Shown here piece by piece: positions 9,498 through 17,663 of a stretch of 64,000 nucleotides of DNA (position 1 is the first letter of the stretch; the number at the start of each line of letters is the position of its first letter). A model generated the notes under the pieces. The model did no database searches and was not told the origin of the DNA. It saw nothing but the letters and a program-made list of their open reading frames with translations. The stretch comes from Streptomyces sp. Sge12. GTDB taxonomy: Bacteria > Actinomycetota > Actinomycetes > Streptomycetales > Streptomycetaceae. Both the position numbers and the translations under genes were made by a program. Location of the stretch: positions 6,298,501 through 6,362,500 of the forward strand of contig NZ_CP020555.1 of the NCBI RefSeq assembly GCF_002080455.1, given 5' to 3'.

Positions 9498-10699
9498 CGA
9501 AGGGCACCGGCAACCAGGAGTACGGCGCTCGCTGGCAGGCAGCGCTCACCGACAACTACGGCACCCCCGCGGTCGCGCTCGTACGCGGCGAGGGCGCCCA
9601 GGTCTGGGACGCCGACGGCAATCAGTACACCGACTTCGTCGGCGGCATCGCGGTCAACGCCCTCGGCCACGCCCACCCGGCGATCGTGGCGGCCGTGACC
9701 GAGCAGATCTCCACCCTCGGGCACGTCTCGAACCTCTTCATCTCCGAGCCGGTCGTCGCCCTCGGCGAACGGCTGCTCCAGCTGTTCGGCCGCCCCGGCA
9801 AGGTCTTCTTCTGCAACTCGGGCGCCGAGTCCATCGAAGCCGCCTTCAAGATCGGCCGGCTGACCGGGCGGACCCACATGGTCGCGACCGACGGCGGCTT
9901 CCACGGCCGGACCATGGGCGCTCTCGCGCTCACCGGCCAGCCGAAGAAGCAGGAGCCCTTCCGGCCGCTGCCGGGCGACGTCACGCACGTCCCCTTCGGA
10001 GACGTCGAGGCCCTGCGGGCCGCCGTCACCGAGGAGACCGCGCTCGTGGTCATCGAGCCCATCCAGGGCGAGAACGGCGTCGTCGTGCCCCCCGCCGGGT
10101 ACCTGACGGCCGCCCGCGAGATCACCCGCGCCACCGGCACCCTCCTCGTCCTCGACGAGGTGCAGACCGGCATCGGCCGGTGCGGCCAGTGGTTCGAGCA
10201 CCAGGCCCACGAGGACGTCGAGCCCGACATCGTCACCCTCGCCAAGGGGCTGGGCGGCGGTCTGCCCATCGGCGCGGTGGCCGCCTTCGGCCCCGTGGCC
10301 GACCTGCTCCGGCCGGGCCAGCACGGCACCACCTTCGGCGGCAACCCGGTCGCCTGCGCCGCCGGCCTCGCGGTGATCGACACGATCGCCACGGGCGGGC
10401 TGCTCGACCAGGTCAAGGCCCGCGGCGAGCGGTTGCGCTCCGGGATCGAGGCCACGGGCCACTCCCTGGTCTCCCACGTCCGGGGCGCGGGCCTGCTGCT
10501 GGGTATCGTGCTGACCGAGCCGCTCGCCGCCCGGGTGCAGCAGGCGGCTCAGGATGCCGGCTTCCTGGTCAACGCGCCCGCCCCCGATGTCGTACGGCTC
10601 ATGCCCCCGTACGTACTCACCGAGGCCGAGGCGGACGCGTTCGTCCGGGCCCTGCCCGGCATCCTTGACGCAGCAGGCGGGGACGGATCCGGAGAATGA
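9494..10699 (+). CDS. argD: acetylornithine aminotransferase
   Basis: ArgD is a class III PLP aminotransferase converting N-acetylglutamate semialdehyde to N-acetylornithine. In the 401-residue protein the segments FFCNSGAESIEAAFK (phosphate binding), LLVLDEVQTGIGRCG and TLAKGLGGGLPIGA are seen; K251 in the last is the PLP lysine. Related enzymes also act on succinyldiaminopimelate in lysine synthesis. The start ATG at 9494 overlaps the argB stop, and argR begins 7 bases after its stop. Confidence 0.97.
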   Translation: MTKGTGNQEYGARWQAALTDNYGTPAVALVRGEGAQVWDADGNQYTDFVGGIAVNALGHAHPAIVAAVTEQISTLGHVSNLFISEPVVALGERLLQLFGRPGKVFFCNSGAESIEAAFKIGRLTGRTHMVATDGGFHGRTMGALALTGQPKKQEPFRPLPGDVTHVPFGDVEALRAAVTEETALVVIEPIQGENGVVVPPAGYLTAAREITRATGTLLVLDEVQTGIGRCGQWFEHQAHEDVEPDIVTLAKGLGGGLPIGAVAAFGPVADLLRPGQHGTTFGGNPVACAAGLAVIDTIATGGLLDQVKARGERLRSGIEATGHSLVSHVRGAGLLLGIVLTEPLAARVQQAAQDAGFLVNAPAPDVVRLMPPYVLTEAEADAFVRALPGILDAAGGDGSGE

Positions 10700-10706
10700 G
10701 ACGACG

Positions 10707-11243
10707 ATGAGTCAGGCGCAGGACAACGAGCAAGGCGGCCAGGCCGTCCCGCAGACCCGGACCGCGCGTCACCGCCGGATCGTGGACATCCTCAACCGCC
10801 AGCCGGTCCGCTCCCAGAGCCAGCTGGCCAAGCTGCTCGCCGACGACGGGCTGAGCGTCACCCAGGCGACTCTCTCGCGCGACCTCGACGAGCTGGGCGC
10901 GGTGAAGATCCGCAACACGGGCGGCGAGCTGATCTACGCGGTACCCAGCGAGGGCGGCTTCCGCACCCCGCAGGCCCCGCTCGGCGAGTCCGCGAAGGAG
11001 GAGCGCATGCGGCGCCTCTCCGGGGAGCTGCTGATCTCGGCGGAGGCCTCCGCCAACCTCGTGGTCCTGCGCACCCCGCCGGGTGCCGCGCAGTTCCTCG
11101 CCTCGGCGATCGACCAGGCCGAGCTCCGTGCCATCCTCGGCACGATCGCGGGTGACGACACCCTGATGCTGATCAGCCGGGACCCGGCGGGCGGCCAGGC
11201 CCTCGCCGACCACCTGCTGCGCCTGGCGCAGAAGGAGAGCTGA
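10707..11243 (+). CDS. argR: arginine repressor
   Basis: The 178-residue protein has the winged helix ArgR DNA-binding domain at about residues 20-85 (RIVDILNRQPVRSQSQLAKL, then TLSRDLDELGAVK) and the C-terminal oligomerisation and arginine-binding domain with the GTIAGDDTLML motif. As a hexamer with arginine it represses arg promoters. It closes the argCJBDR operon, so it controls its own synthesis through the argC promoter. GGAGAA sits about 10 bases before ATG 10707. The N-terminal 18 residues are polar and likely disordered. Confidence 0.96.
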   Translation: MSQAQDNEQGGQAVPQTRTARHRRIVDILNRQPVRSQSQLAKLLADDGLSVTQATLSRDLDELGAVKIRNTGGELIYAVPSEGGFRTPQAPLGESAKEERMRRLSGELLISAEASANLVVLRTPPGAAQFLASAIDQAELRAILGTIAGDDTLMLISRDPAGGQALADHLLRLAQKES

Positions 11244-11314
11244 AGAGAGCTGGGACGGGGCTTTCCGGTCCCGCCCGGTCCCGCCGGGTCGTGCCGGATC
11301 CGGCCGCGCCCGGA

Positions 11315-12004
11315 TCAGTACCGGGTCACGGCCAGGTCCCCGGACTCCGTGCCGATCGCGATGTGCGGACGCCGGCCCGGGTCCGCCCAGCGCAGGATCG
11401 CCCGCATGGCCCGCTCGGGCACGGACACGCAACCGGCCGTCGCGCCCTTGCCGTTGACGTGCAGGAAGATCCCGGCGCCCCGGCCGCGCACGGGCCGGTC
11501 GTAGTTGAAGCCGATGACCAGCGCGTGCGCGTACTGCTTCTCGTACGTCACCAGGTGCTCGGCCTCGCCCGGCGCGCAGTCCGCCGGCAGCGGCTCGACC
11601 CAGCGGTTGTACTGGGCGGACGCGTTGTCCTGGCACCACCACGAGTCGGCGCTCACCCGCCGGTACGCGTGGCCCGTGCCGACCGGTGCCCGCCGGATCC
11701 CGAAGGCGTAGGGCAGTTCGTACAGGCCCGTGGGCGTGGTGTTGGTGCCCTGGGTCCGGGTCGCCCCGTCGGTGAGGCCGTTCGCGCCGAAGCGGGCGGG
11801 CGCGCTCCCGGACTCGTGCCAGCGTCCCGCCCACCGCTCCCACCAGATCACCCGGCCGGTGGTCGATCCGGGTGAGGGTGCGACGGCGGTGATCAGCTGG
11901 CTGCCGCCGCCGGTGTCGGCGAGGCGGTCGGGCAGGGGCGCGGGGGCCTGCGGGAGCAGGGCCGCGACGAGAGTGACGCCGGTGACGAGAGCGGTACGCA
12001 GCAC
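11315..12004 (-). CDS. exported L,D-transpeptidase (YkuD)-like protein
   Basis: The 229-residue protein has an N-terminal hydrophobic segment typical of a signal peptide (MLRTALVTGVTLVAALLP) and ends in a YkuD-type catalytic site: FLHVNGKGATAGCVSVPE contains the histidine, glycines and the nucleophilic cysteine. L,D-transpeptidases make 3-3 crosslinks in peptidoglycan or attach proteins to it; this compact form resembles the secreted group whose substrates are untested. The start is GTG at 12004 with no clear ribosome site, so the exact start is open. It is convergent with argR. Confidence 0.82.
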   Translation of the reverse strand: MLRTALVTGVTLVAALLPQAPAPLPDRLADTGGGSQLITAVAPSPGSTTGRVIWWERWAGRWHESGSAPARFGANGLTDGATRTQGTNTTPTGLYELPYAFGIRRAPVGTGHAYRRVSADSWWCQDNASAQYNRWVEPLPADCAPGEAEHLVTYEKQYAHALVIGFNYDRPVRGRGAGIFLHVNGKGATAGCVSVPERAMRAILRWADPGRRPHIAIGTESGDLAVTRY

Positions 12005-12060
12005 ATGTCAGACCGTACGGGCGCACGGGGCGTCAGCAGCGCAGGCAGGCCGTCGCGACG

Positions 12061-13416
12061 TCAGGATCCGTCCACCGGGGCGGGTCCGGACGGGACGGCG
12101 AGCCGGGAGCGCATCCGCCGCATGACGTGGTCGCTGAACAGGTGCGTGCACCGGTCCAGAAGGGCGCCGACCTCCGGGTCCCCCGACGGCAGGTCCGGCG
12201 GCCGGTACGGGGACCACATGCTCTGGATCCGCTGCGCGGCGATCGTCCGCAGGGCCGGGTCCGGGTCCGTCAGCACCTGTACGGAGGCGCGCAGTCCGGC
12301 GATCCCGCCCCGGGCGAACAGCACCCGGTAGGCGGCCCGGCGGGTGTGCGGGGGCCGCTCGGGCGCGATGCGGGCCATCAGCCAGTCGGCGGGCAGCCGT
12401 GCGGCGGAGCCGCTCAGGCTCCGGGCCGCCTCGCGGGCCACCGCCGGCGACGGATCGTCCAGCAGCGGCCGCAGCAGCTCCAGGTCGGTGGTGTCCAGCA
12501 GGCGCAGTCCGCCCACGGCCGCGGCCCGCACCTGGCCGGCGGGGTGCTCCAGCAGGGCGCGCAGCACCGGCGCGTCCTCGCGGCGGGCGCACTCGGCGAA
12601 AGCGGTCACCGCGTACGGGCTCACGCGCGCGGGGTCGGTCAGCGCCGCGCGGCTCAGCGCGTACGGGTCGCCGCCGGCCCGGCGGACCAGCCAGCGGGCG
12701 CAGGCCCGGACCAGCCCGGAGCGGTCGGCGAGGTGGCCCGCGGCCTCGGCGGTCCGGCCGGCCCCGCGCAGGGCGGTGACCCCGGCGGAGCGGACCATCG
12801 GGCCGTGCGCGCCGAGCAGCGAGTCGATCGCCTCGCCGTCCGGGCCGTGGGCGGCCAGGGCGGCCAGCGCCGCGTCCGTCCACACCCCGCTCGTCGGCGG
12901 GTCGGTCTCGTCGGCGGCCAGGGCGGCCAGCTCCCGTACGTCCAGCAGCCCGGCCCCGACGGTCAGCCGCGCGGCGAACCGCCGGGTCGGCGGGTCCTGG
13001 CTCGTGCGCAGCCCGCCGAGGAGGGCCGGGGCATCGTCCAGTACGGCCTCGAAGCGCTCCAGGGCCCACGCGCCCTGCTCGCGCCGGCCCAGCCGCAGGA
13101 CGAGCGGCGTCAGCCGGCGCAGGATGCCCGCGGGGTCCTCGGCGAGGGCCGCGGCCAGCACCTGCCGGGCCTGCTCGCGCACGGCCGGCACCCAGTCCGC
13201 GCAGCGGATCGCGACGAGCTCGGGCAGCGGCCGCGGTGCCCGCAGGGCCGCCTCGCGGATCCGGCCGTCGGCGTGGCACAGCCGCACGGCCGGCGGCGCG
13301 CCGAGGGGGCTCACGGAGTACCAGGAGTGGATGTTCCGGACGCTGTGGTCGAAGGCGATCCAGGCGGCCGCCGGGCTCCCGGGCGGCGGTATCTCCGTCG
13401 TCGTATCCGTGTCCAT
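12061..13416 (-). CDS. HEAT-repeat protein of unknown function
   Basis: The 451-residue protein is built of repeated Ala/Leu/Arg-rich helical hairpins (for example VRAAAVGGLRLLDTTDLELL and AVAREAARSLSGS) from about residue 60 onward, which fit HEAT/ARM-type solenoids. Such scaffolds bind proteins or nucleic acids; no catalytic motif is visible. ATG 13416 has GGGGAGGA upstream. It sits between two parts of the arginine pathway but is transcribed oppositely to argG, so linkage to arginine metabolism is not implied. I do not know a function for it. Confidence 0.7.
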   Translation of the reverse strand: MDTDTTTEIPPPGSPAAAWIAFDHSVRNIHSWYSVSPLGAPPAVRLCHADGRIREAALRAPRPLPELVAIRCADWVPAVREQARQVLAAALAEDPAGILRRLTPLVLRLGRREQGAWALERFEAVLDDAPALLGGLRTSQDPPTRRFAARLTVGAGLLDVRELAALAADETDPPTSGVWTDAALAALAAHGPDGEAIDSLLGAHGPMVRSAGVTALRGAGRTAEAAGHLADRSGLVRACARWLVRRAGGDPYALSRAALTDPARVSPYAVTAFAECARREDAPVLRALLEHPAGQVRAAAVGGLRLLDTTDLELLRPLLDDPSPAVAREAARSLSGSAARLPADWLMARIAPERPPHTRRAAYRVLFARGGIAGLRASVQVLTDPDPALRTIAAQRIQSMWSPYRPPDLPSGDPEVGALLDRCTHLFSDHVMRRMRSRLAVPSGPAPVDGS

Positions 13417-13537
13417 GCGTCCTCCCCATGACGTCCGGCGTTGATCGTAGGCAATCGGACCGCCGCCTCGCCTCCCATATATCCGCAGGTCAGGCTGGAT
13501 GGAGGGGGAGTGCGCGGGGCACGCGCGCCCCCATTGA

Positions 13538-13571
13538 TTGACGAAACATACGGAGTAGTGCATAGTTATGC
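13538..13571 (+). promoter_or_regulatory. argG promoter overlapping an ArgR box
   Basis: TTGACG (13538-13543), 17 bases, then CATAGT (13561-13566) is a good housekeeping promoter. GCATA-GT-TATGC at 13560-13571 is a near-perfect palindrome typical of an ArgR box core and covers the -10, so ArgR binding would block transcription directly. Confidence 0.75.
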
Positions 13572-13602
13572 CTGTCGTTGAATGCACCGTAAGGAGAAAC
13601 CC

Positions 13603-14796
13603 GTGACCGAGCGCGTCGTACTCGCCTACTCGGGCGGCCTGGACACCTCCGTCGCCATCGGCTGGATCGCCGAGGAGACGGGCGCCGAGGTCATCGCCGT
13701 TGCCGTGGACGTCGGCCAGGGCGGCGAGGACCTGGACGTCATCCGCAAGCGCGCGCTCGACTGCGGTGCGGTCGAGGCCGAGGTCGCCGACGCCTCGGAC
13801 GAGTTCGCCAACGAGTACTGCCTCCCGGCGATCAAGGCGAACGCCCTCTACATGGACCGGTACCCGCTGGTCTCGGCGCTCTCCCGGCCGGCCATCGTCA
13901 AGCACCTGGTCGCCGCCGCCAAGAAGCACGGCGCCACGACCGTCGCCCACGGCTGCACCGGCAAGGGCAACGACCAGGTCCGCTTCGAGGCGGGCATCGT
14001 CGCCCTCGCCCCGGACCTCAAGTGCATCGCCCCGGTCCGCGACTACGCGATGACCCGGGACAAGGCGATCGCCTTCTGCGAGGAGAAGCAGCTCCCGATC
14101 GCGACCACCAAGAAGTCCCCGTACTCCATCGACCAGAACGTCTTCGGGCGCGCCGTCGAGACGGGCTTCCTGGAGGACATCTGGAACGCGCCGATCGAGG
14201 ACATCTACGAGTACACCTCGAACCCGGCCCTGCAGCGCGAGCCCGACGAGGTCGTCATCTCCTTCAAGGAGGGCGTCCCGGTCGCCATCGACGGCAAGCC
14301 CGTCAGCGTGCTCCAGGCCATCCAGCAGCTCAACGACCGCGCCGGAGCGCAGGGCATCGGCCGGATCGACATCGTCGAGGACCGCCTCGTGGGCATCAAG
14401 TCCCGTGAGGTGTACGAGGCCCCGGGCGCGATCGCGCTCATCACGGCCCACCAGGAGCTGGAGAACGTCACCGTCGAGCGCGAGCTGGCCCGCTACAAGC
14501 GGCAGGTCGAGCAGCGCTGGGGCGAGATGGTCTACGACGGCCTGTGGTTCTCCCCGCTCAAGCGGGCGCTGGACGGCTTCATCAACGAGGCCAACCAGCA
14601 CGTCACCGGTGACATCCGGATGACCCTGCACGGCGGCCGTGCCGTCGTCACCGGCCGGAAGTCGGACGAGTCGCTGTACGACTTCAACCTCGCGACCTAC
14701 GACTCGGGCGACACCTTCGACCAGTCCAAGGCCCAGGGCTTCATCGAGATCTTCGGCCTCTCCTCGAAGATCGCGGCCCGCCGCGACCTCGCCTGA
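13603..14796 (+). CDS. argG: argininosuccinate synthase
   Basis: ArgG condenses citrulline and aspartate with ATP. The 397-residue protein has the ATP PP-loop LAYSGGLDTSVA at residues 7-18, and the citrulline/aspartate-binding segments HGCTGKGNDQVRFE and KKSPYSIDQN. The open frame reaches 13582, but GTG at 13603 has AAGGAGA six bases upstream and matches the family start. It has its own ArgR-box promoter. A strong hairpin follows (14814-14847) before argH, so argH is either read through or separately expressed. Confidence 0.97.
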   Translation: MTERVVLAYSGGLDTSVAIGWIAEETGAEVIAVAVDVGQGGEDLDVIRKRALDCGAVEAEVADASDEFANEYCLPAIKANALYMDRYPLVSALSRPAIVKHLVAAAKKHGATTVAHGCTGKGNDQVRFEAGIVALAPDLKCIAPVRDYAMTRDKAIAFCEEKQLPIATTKKSPYSIDQNVFGRAVETGFLEDIWNAPIEDIYEYTSNPALQREPDEVVISFKEGVPVAIDGKPVSVLQAIQQLNDRAGAQGIGRIDIVEDRLVGIKSREVYEAPGAIALITAHQELENVTVERELARYKRQVEQRWGEMVYDGLWFSPLKRALDGFINEANQHVTGDIRMTLHGGRAVVTGRKSDESLYDFNLATYDSGDTFDQSKAQGFIEIFGLSSKIAARRDLA

Positions 14797-14813
14797 TCGA
14801 CCAGCAGTCCGGA

Positions 14814-14847
14814 CCGCCTCCCCGTTACCTCCGCGGCGGGGAGGCGG
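14814..14847 (+). terminator. hairpin between argG and argH
   Basis: An 11-bp perfect GC stem (CCGCCTCCCCG / CGGGGAGGCGG) with a 12-base loop begins 18 bases after the argG stop and 77 bases before argH. It has few following T residues. It can act as a terminator or as a read-through dampener/3' stabiliser for argG mRNA. Confidence 0.7.
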
Positions 14848-14923
14848 TTGCACATCCGGAGCCCTCCAGGGCGTCGGAGCCTTACACGCAGTCAAAGCCA
14901 TGCAGTCTTGAGGAGCAGTAGCT

Positions 14924-16351
14924 GTGAGCAGCAACAAGGGTGACGTCCGGCTCTGGGGCGGCCGGTTCGCCGACGGTCCTTCGGAGGCGCTGGCCCTGCT
15001 GTCGGCGTCGGTCCACTTCGACTGGCGCCTCGCGCCCTACGACATCGCCGGCTCCCGCGCCCACGCCCGTGTGCTCCACAAGGCCGGCCTGCTCACGGCC
15101 GAAGAACTCGACCGCATGATCGCCGGACTCGACCGGCTGGAGGCCGACGTCGCCGACGGCTCCTTCACCGGCACCGTCGCCGACGAGGACGTGCACACCG
15201 CCCTGGAGCGCGGCCTGCTGGAGCGGCTCGGCGCCGAACTCGGCGGCAAGCTGCGCGCCGGCCGGTCCCGCAACGACCAGGTGGCCACCCTCTTCCGGAT
15301 GTACCTGCGCGACCACGGCCGGATCATCGGCGGCCTGATCGCGGACCTCCAGGACGCTCTGGTCGGCCTCGCCGAGACCCACCACGACGTGGCGATGCCG
15401 GGCCGGACCCACCTCCAGCACGCGCAGCCGGTGCTCTTCGCCCACCACGTACTGGCCCACGTGCAGTCCCTGTCCCGGGACGCGGAGCGGCTGCGCCAGT
15501 GGGACACCCGGACCGCGGTCTCCCCGTACGGCTCGGGCGCCCTGGCCGGCTCCTCGCTGGGCCTGGACCCGGAGCAGGTCGCGGCCGACCTGGGCTTCGA
15601 GCGGGGCTCGGTCGGCAACTCGATCGACGGCACGGCCTCGCGCGACTTCGTGGCCGAATTCGCCTTCATCACCGCGATGATCGGGATCAACCTGTCCCGG
15701 ATCGCGGAGGAGATCATCATCTGGAACACGAAGGAGTTCTCCTTCGTGACCCTGCACGACGCCTTCTCCACCGGGTCGTCGATCATGCCGCAGAAGAAGA
15801 ACCCGGACATCGCCGAGCTGGCGCGCGGCAAGTCGGGCCGGCTCATCGGCAACCTGACGGGCCTCCTCGCGACCCTCAAGGCGCTGCCCCTGGCGTACAA
15901 CCGGGACCTCCAGGAGGACAAGGAGCCGGTCTTCGACTCCTGCGACACCCTTGAGGTCCTGCTGCCCGCCTTCACCGGCATGATGGCGACCCTCACGGTC
16001 AACCGGGAGCGGATGGAGGAGCTGGCCCCGGCCGGCTTCTCGCTCGCCACCGACATCGCCGAGTGGCTGGTCAAGCAGGGTGTGCCGTTCCGGGTGGCCC
16101 ACGAGGTGGCCGGCGAGTGCGTCAAGGTCTGCGAGGGCGAGGGCATCGAGCTCGACCAGCTGACGGACGACCAGTTCGCGAAGATCTCCGAGCACCTGAC
16201 CCCCGAGGTCCGCACCGTCCTCAACGTCAAGGGTGCGCTCGCCTCCCGCAACGGCCGCGGCGGCACCGCCCCGTCGGCGGTCGCGGTCCAGCTGACCGAG
16301 CTGAAGGCCGACCTGGTCATCCAGCACGCGTGGGCGGCCCACAAGCAGTAG
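14924..16351 (+). CDS. argH: argininosuccinate lyase
   Basis: ArgH splits argininosuccinate into arginine and fumarate, the last step of the pathway. The 475-residue protein carries the fumarase/aspartase superfamily signature GSSIMPQKKNPD at about residues 284-295, with the catalytic serine loop, and the RSRNDQVAT and TDLA-type segments of ArgH. GTG 14924 follows AGGAG at 14911-14915. It lies 127 bases after argG in the same direction. A strong terminator follows. Confidence 0.97.
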   Translation: MSSNKGDVRLWGGRFADGPSEALALLSASVHFDWRLAPYDIAGSRAHARVLHKAGLLTAEELDRMIAGLDRLEADVADGSFTGTVADEDVHTALERGLLERLGAELGGKLRAGRSRNDQVATLFRMYLRDHGRIIGGLIADLQDALVGLAETHHDVAMPGRTHLQHAQPVLFAHHVLAHVQSLSRDAERLRQWDTRTAVSPYGSGALAGSSLGLDPEQVAADLGFERGSVGNSIDGTASRDFVAEFAFITAMIGINLSRIAEEIIIWNTKEFSFVTLHDAFSTGSSIMPQKKNPDIAELARGKSGRLIGNLTGLLATLKALPLAYNRDLQEDKEPVFDSCDTLEVLLPAFTGMMATLTVNRERMEELAPAGFSLATDIAEWLVKQGVPFRVAHEVAGECVKVCEGEGIELDQLTDDQFAKISEHLTPEVRTVLNVKGALASRNGRGGTAPSAVAVQLTELKADLVIQHAWAAHKQ

Positions 16352-16365
16352 TCCGGGCGTGGCCG

Positions 16366-16397
16366 GGGGCGGGGGAGCGGATCGGCTCCCCCGCCCC
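16366..16397 (+). terminator. argH terminator
   Basis: A 13-bp perfect stem GGGGCGGGGGAGC / GCTCCCCCGCCCC with a 6-base loop lies 15 bases after the argH stop and is followed by TTC. It closes the argGH unit. Confidence 0.8.
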
Positions 16398-16509
16398 TTC
16401 GGCGTTGCAGGCGGACGACGCTGAGCGAGCACAGAACGGCCGGTCACTGGCGACCGCGGCGCCGCCGCCCCTTGTGGCGGCCGATGCCGAGGACACGGGC
16501 CTCGTCCGG

Positions 16510-17022
16510 TTACGGTGCGGCCCATGCGGCCAGGGCGCCGAAATCCTCGCGGACCAGTCCGATCCGCTCGTCGATGCGCAGCAGCAGCGCGTGCGCCGGG
16601 TGGTGCCGCTCGACGTACTCGCGGTCCATGGCCGTGATGTCGTCGTCGATCCACGCGAAGGGCCGCTCGCCCGCGTACTCGAGGATGTACTGGGTCTTCC
16701 AGAACGTGCCGCGCGGCGCCCGGCCGTGCATGACGGGCCAGTCGACGAACGGCAGCCGGGGCAGTCCCAGGTGCGGGCCTATCCAGTCGTTGGCCTCGTC
16801 CTTCCAGGTGGTGGCCCAGACCAGCTCGTAGGCGTCCGCGAGGGCGAGCAGCTCCGCCCCGTGGTCGTGATTGAGCCAGACCCGCAGCGGCTTGGCCCGC
16901 TCCGCCTCCGTCCAGCCCGTCGGGCGCATCCGGTGGGTGCGGTAGCCCTCGGGGCGGCGCTGCGCCTTGGCCGCGTAGGGGTTCAGGGGTCCGTCGACGT
17001 CGATCAGCAGCAGTGGCTTCAT
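16510..17022 (-). CDS. HAD-like hydrolase domain protein
   Basis: The 170-residue protein begins with LLLIDVDGPLNPY, the DxDG motif I of HAD phosphatases (first Asp the nucleophile), and has WIDDDITAMDREY near residue 125, an acidic motif IV equivalent. The ATTWKDEAN segment could provide the motif II threonine. It looks like the single-domain HAD group seen alone in actinomycetes and as a module of RNA-repair proteins. Substrate unknown. ATG 17022 faces away from the TetR gene; the TetR operator lies in the 89 bases between them and could also affect this promoter. Confidence 0.7.
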   Translation of the reverse strand: MKPLLLIDVDGPLNPYAAKAQRRPEGYRTHRMRPTGWTEAERAKPLRVWLNHDHGAELLALADAYELVWATTWKDEANDWIGPHLGLPRLPFVDWPVMHGRAPRGTFWKTQYILEYAGERPFAWIDDDITAMDREYVERHHPAHALLLRIDERIGLVREDFGALAAWAAP

Positions 17023-17071
17023 CGGGGCAGGATTCCGTTCCGGCCGCCCGCGGGCAGCTCATTTTCGCTAT

Positions 17072-17105
17072 GAATGAGACATCGGCGTCTCATTCGGGGT
17101 ATGCT
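17072..17105 (+). promoter_or_regulatory. TetR-type operator and leaderless promoter
   Basis: GAATGAGAC-6-GTCTCATTC at 17072-17095 is a perfect 9-bp inverted repeat. A -10 box TATGCT (17100-17105) follows, six bases before the ATG at 17112, so transcription probably starts at the start codon. A third half-site (TGTCTCAT, 17106-17113) spans the start. The regulator would block its own and the MFS gene's transcription. Confidence 0.75.
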
Positions 17106-17111
17106 TGTCTC

Positions 17112-17663
17112 ATGGCCATGGATCGTGACCAGGTGCTCCGCGATGCGGCCGCCCTGCTTTCCCGCAAGTCGACCGCCACGATGGACGAGGTCGCCCGCGC
17201 CGCCGGAATCGGTCGCGCGACCCTCCACCGGCACTTCGCCGGACGCGACGCCCTCGTACGGGCCCTCGAAGACCTCGGCATCCGGGAGTTCGAGGTGGCC
17301 TTCGACAACGCCCGCCTCGATGAGGGCACGGCGGTGGAGGCACTGGGGCGCCTCGTCGCCGAGGCCGAGCCCAACGCCCAGCTGCTGGCCTTCCTCGTCA
17401 CCGAGAACCAGCTGTTCGAGGGCGACGAGGTCAACGAGGGATGGGCCCGGCTCGACGCCCGCGTCGGCGCGCTCTTCCGGCGCGGCCAGCAGCAGGGCGA
17501 CATCCGGATCGACCTGAGCCCCGCATGGCTCACCGAGGCGCTCTACGCCCTCGTTGGAGCCTGCGCCTGGGCCGTGATGGACGGCCGGGTCGCCGCCAAG
17601 GACTTCCAGTACATGATCACCGAGCTGCTGCTCGGTGGCGCCCGACGGAGTGTGGAGAAATGA
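17112..17663 (+). CDS. TetR-family transcriptional regulator
   Basis: The 183-residue protein has a TetR helix-turn-helix at residues about 8-50 (TMDEVARAAGIGRATLHRHF) and a variable ligand-binding domain. It starts right behind a strong inverted-repeat operator, and its stop overlaps the ATG of an MFS exporter (ATGA), the classic arrangement of a drug-sensing repressor with its efflux pump. I chose ATG 17112 because of the leaderless -10 position; ATG 17118 and an upstream ATG at 17070 inside the operator are alternatives. Confidence 0.88.
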   Translation: MAMDRDQVLRDAAALLSRKSTATMDEVARAAGIGRATLHRHFAGRDALVRALEDLGIREFEVAFDNARLDEGTAVEALGRLVAEAEPNAQLLAFLVTENQLFEGDEVNEGWARLDARVGALFRRGQQQGDIRIDLSPAWLTEALYALVGACAWAVMDGRVAAKDFQYMITELLLGGARRSVEK

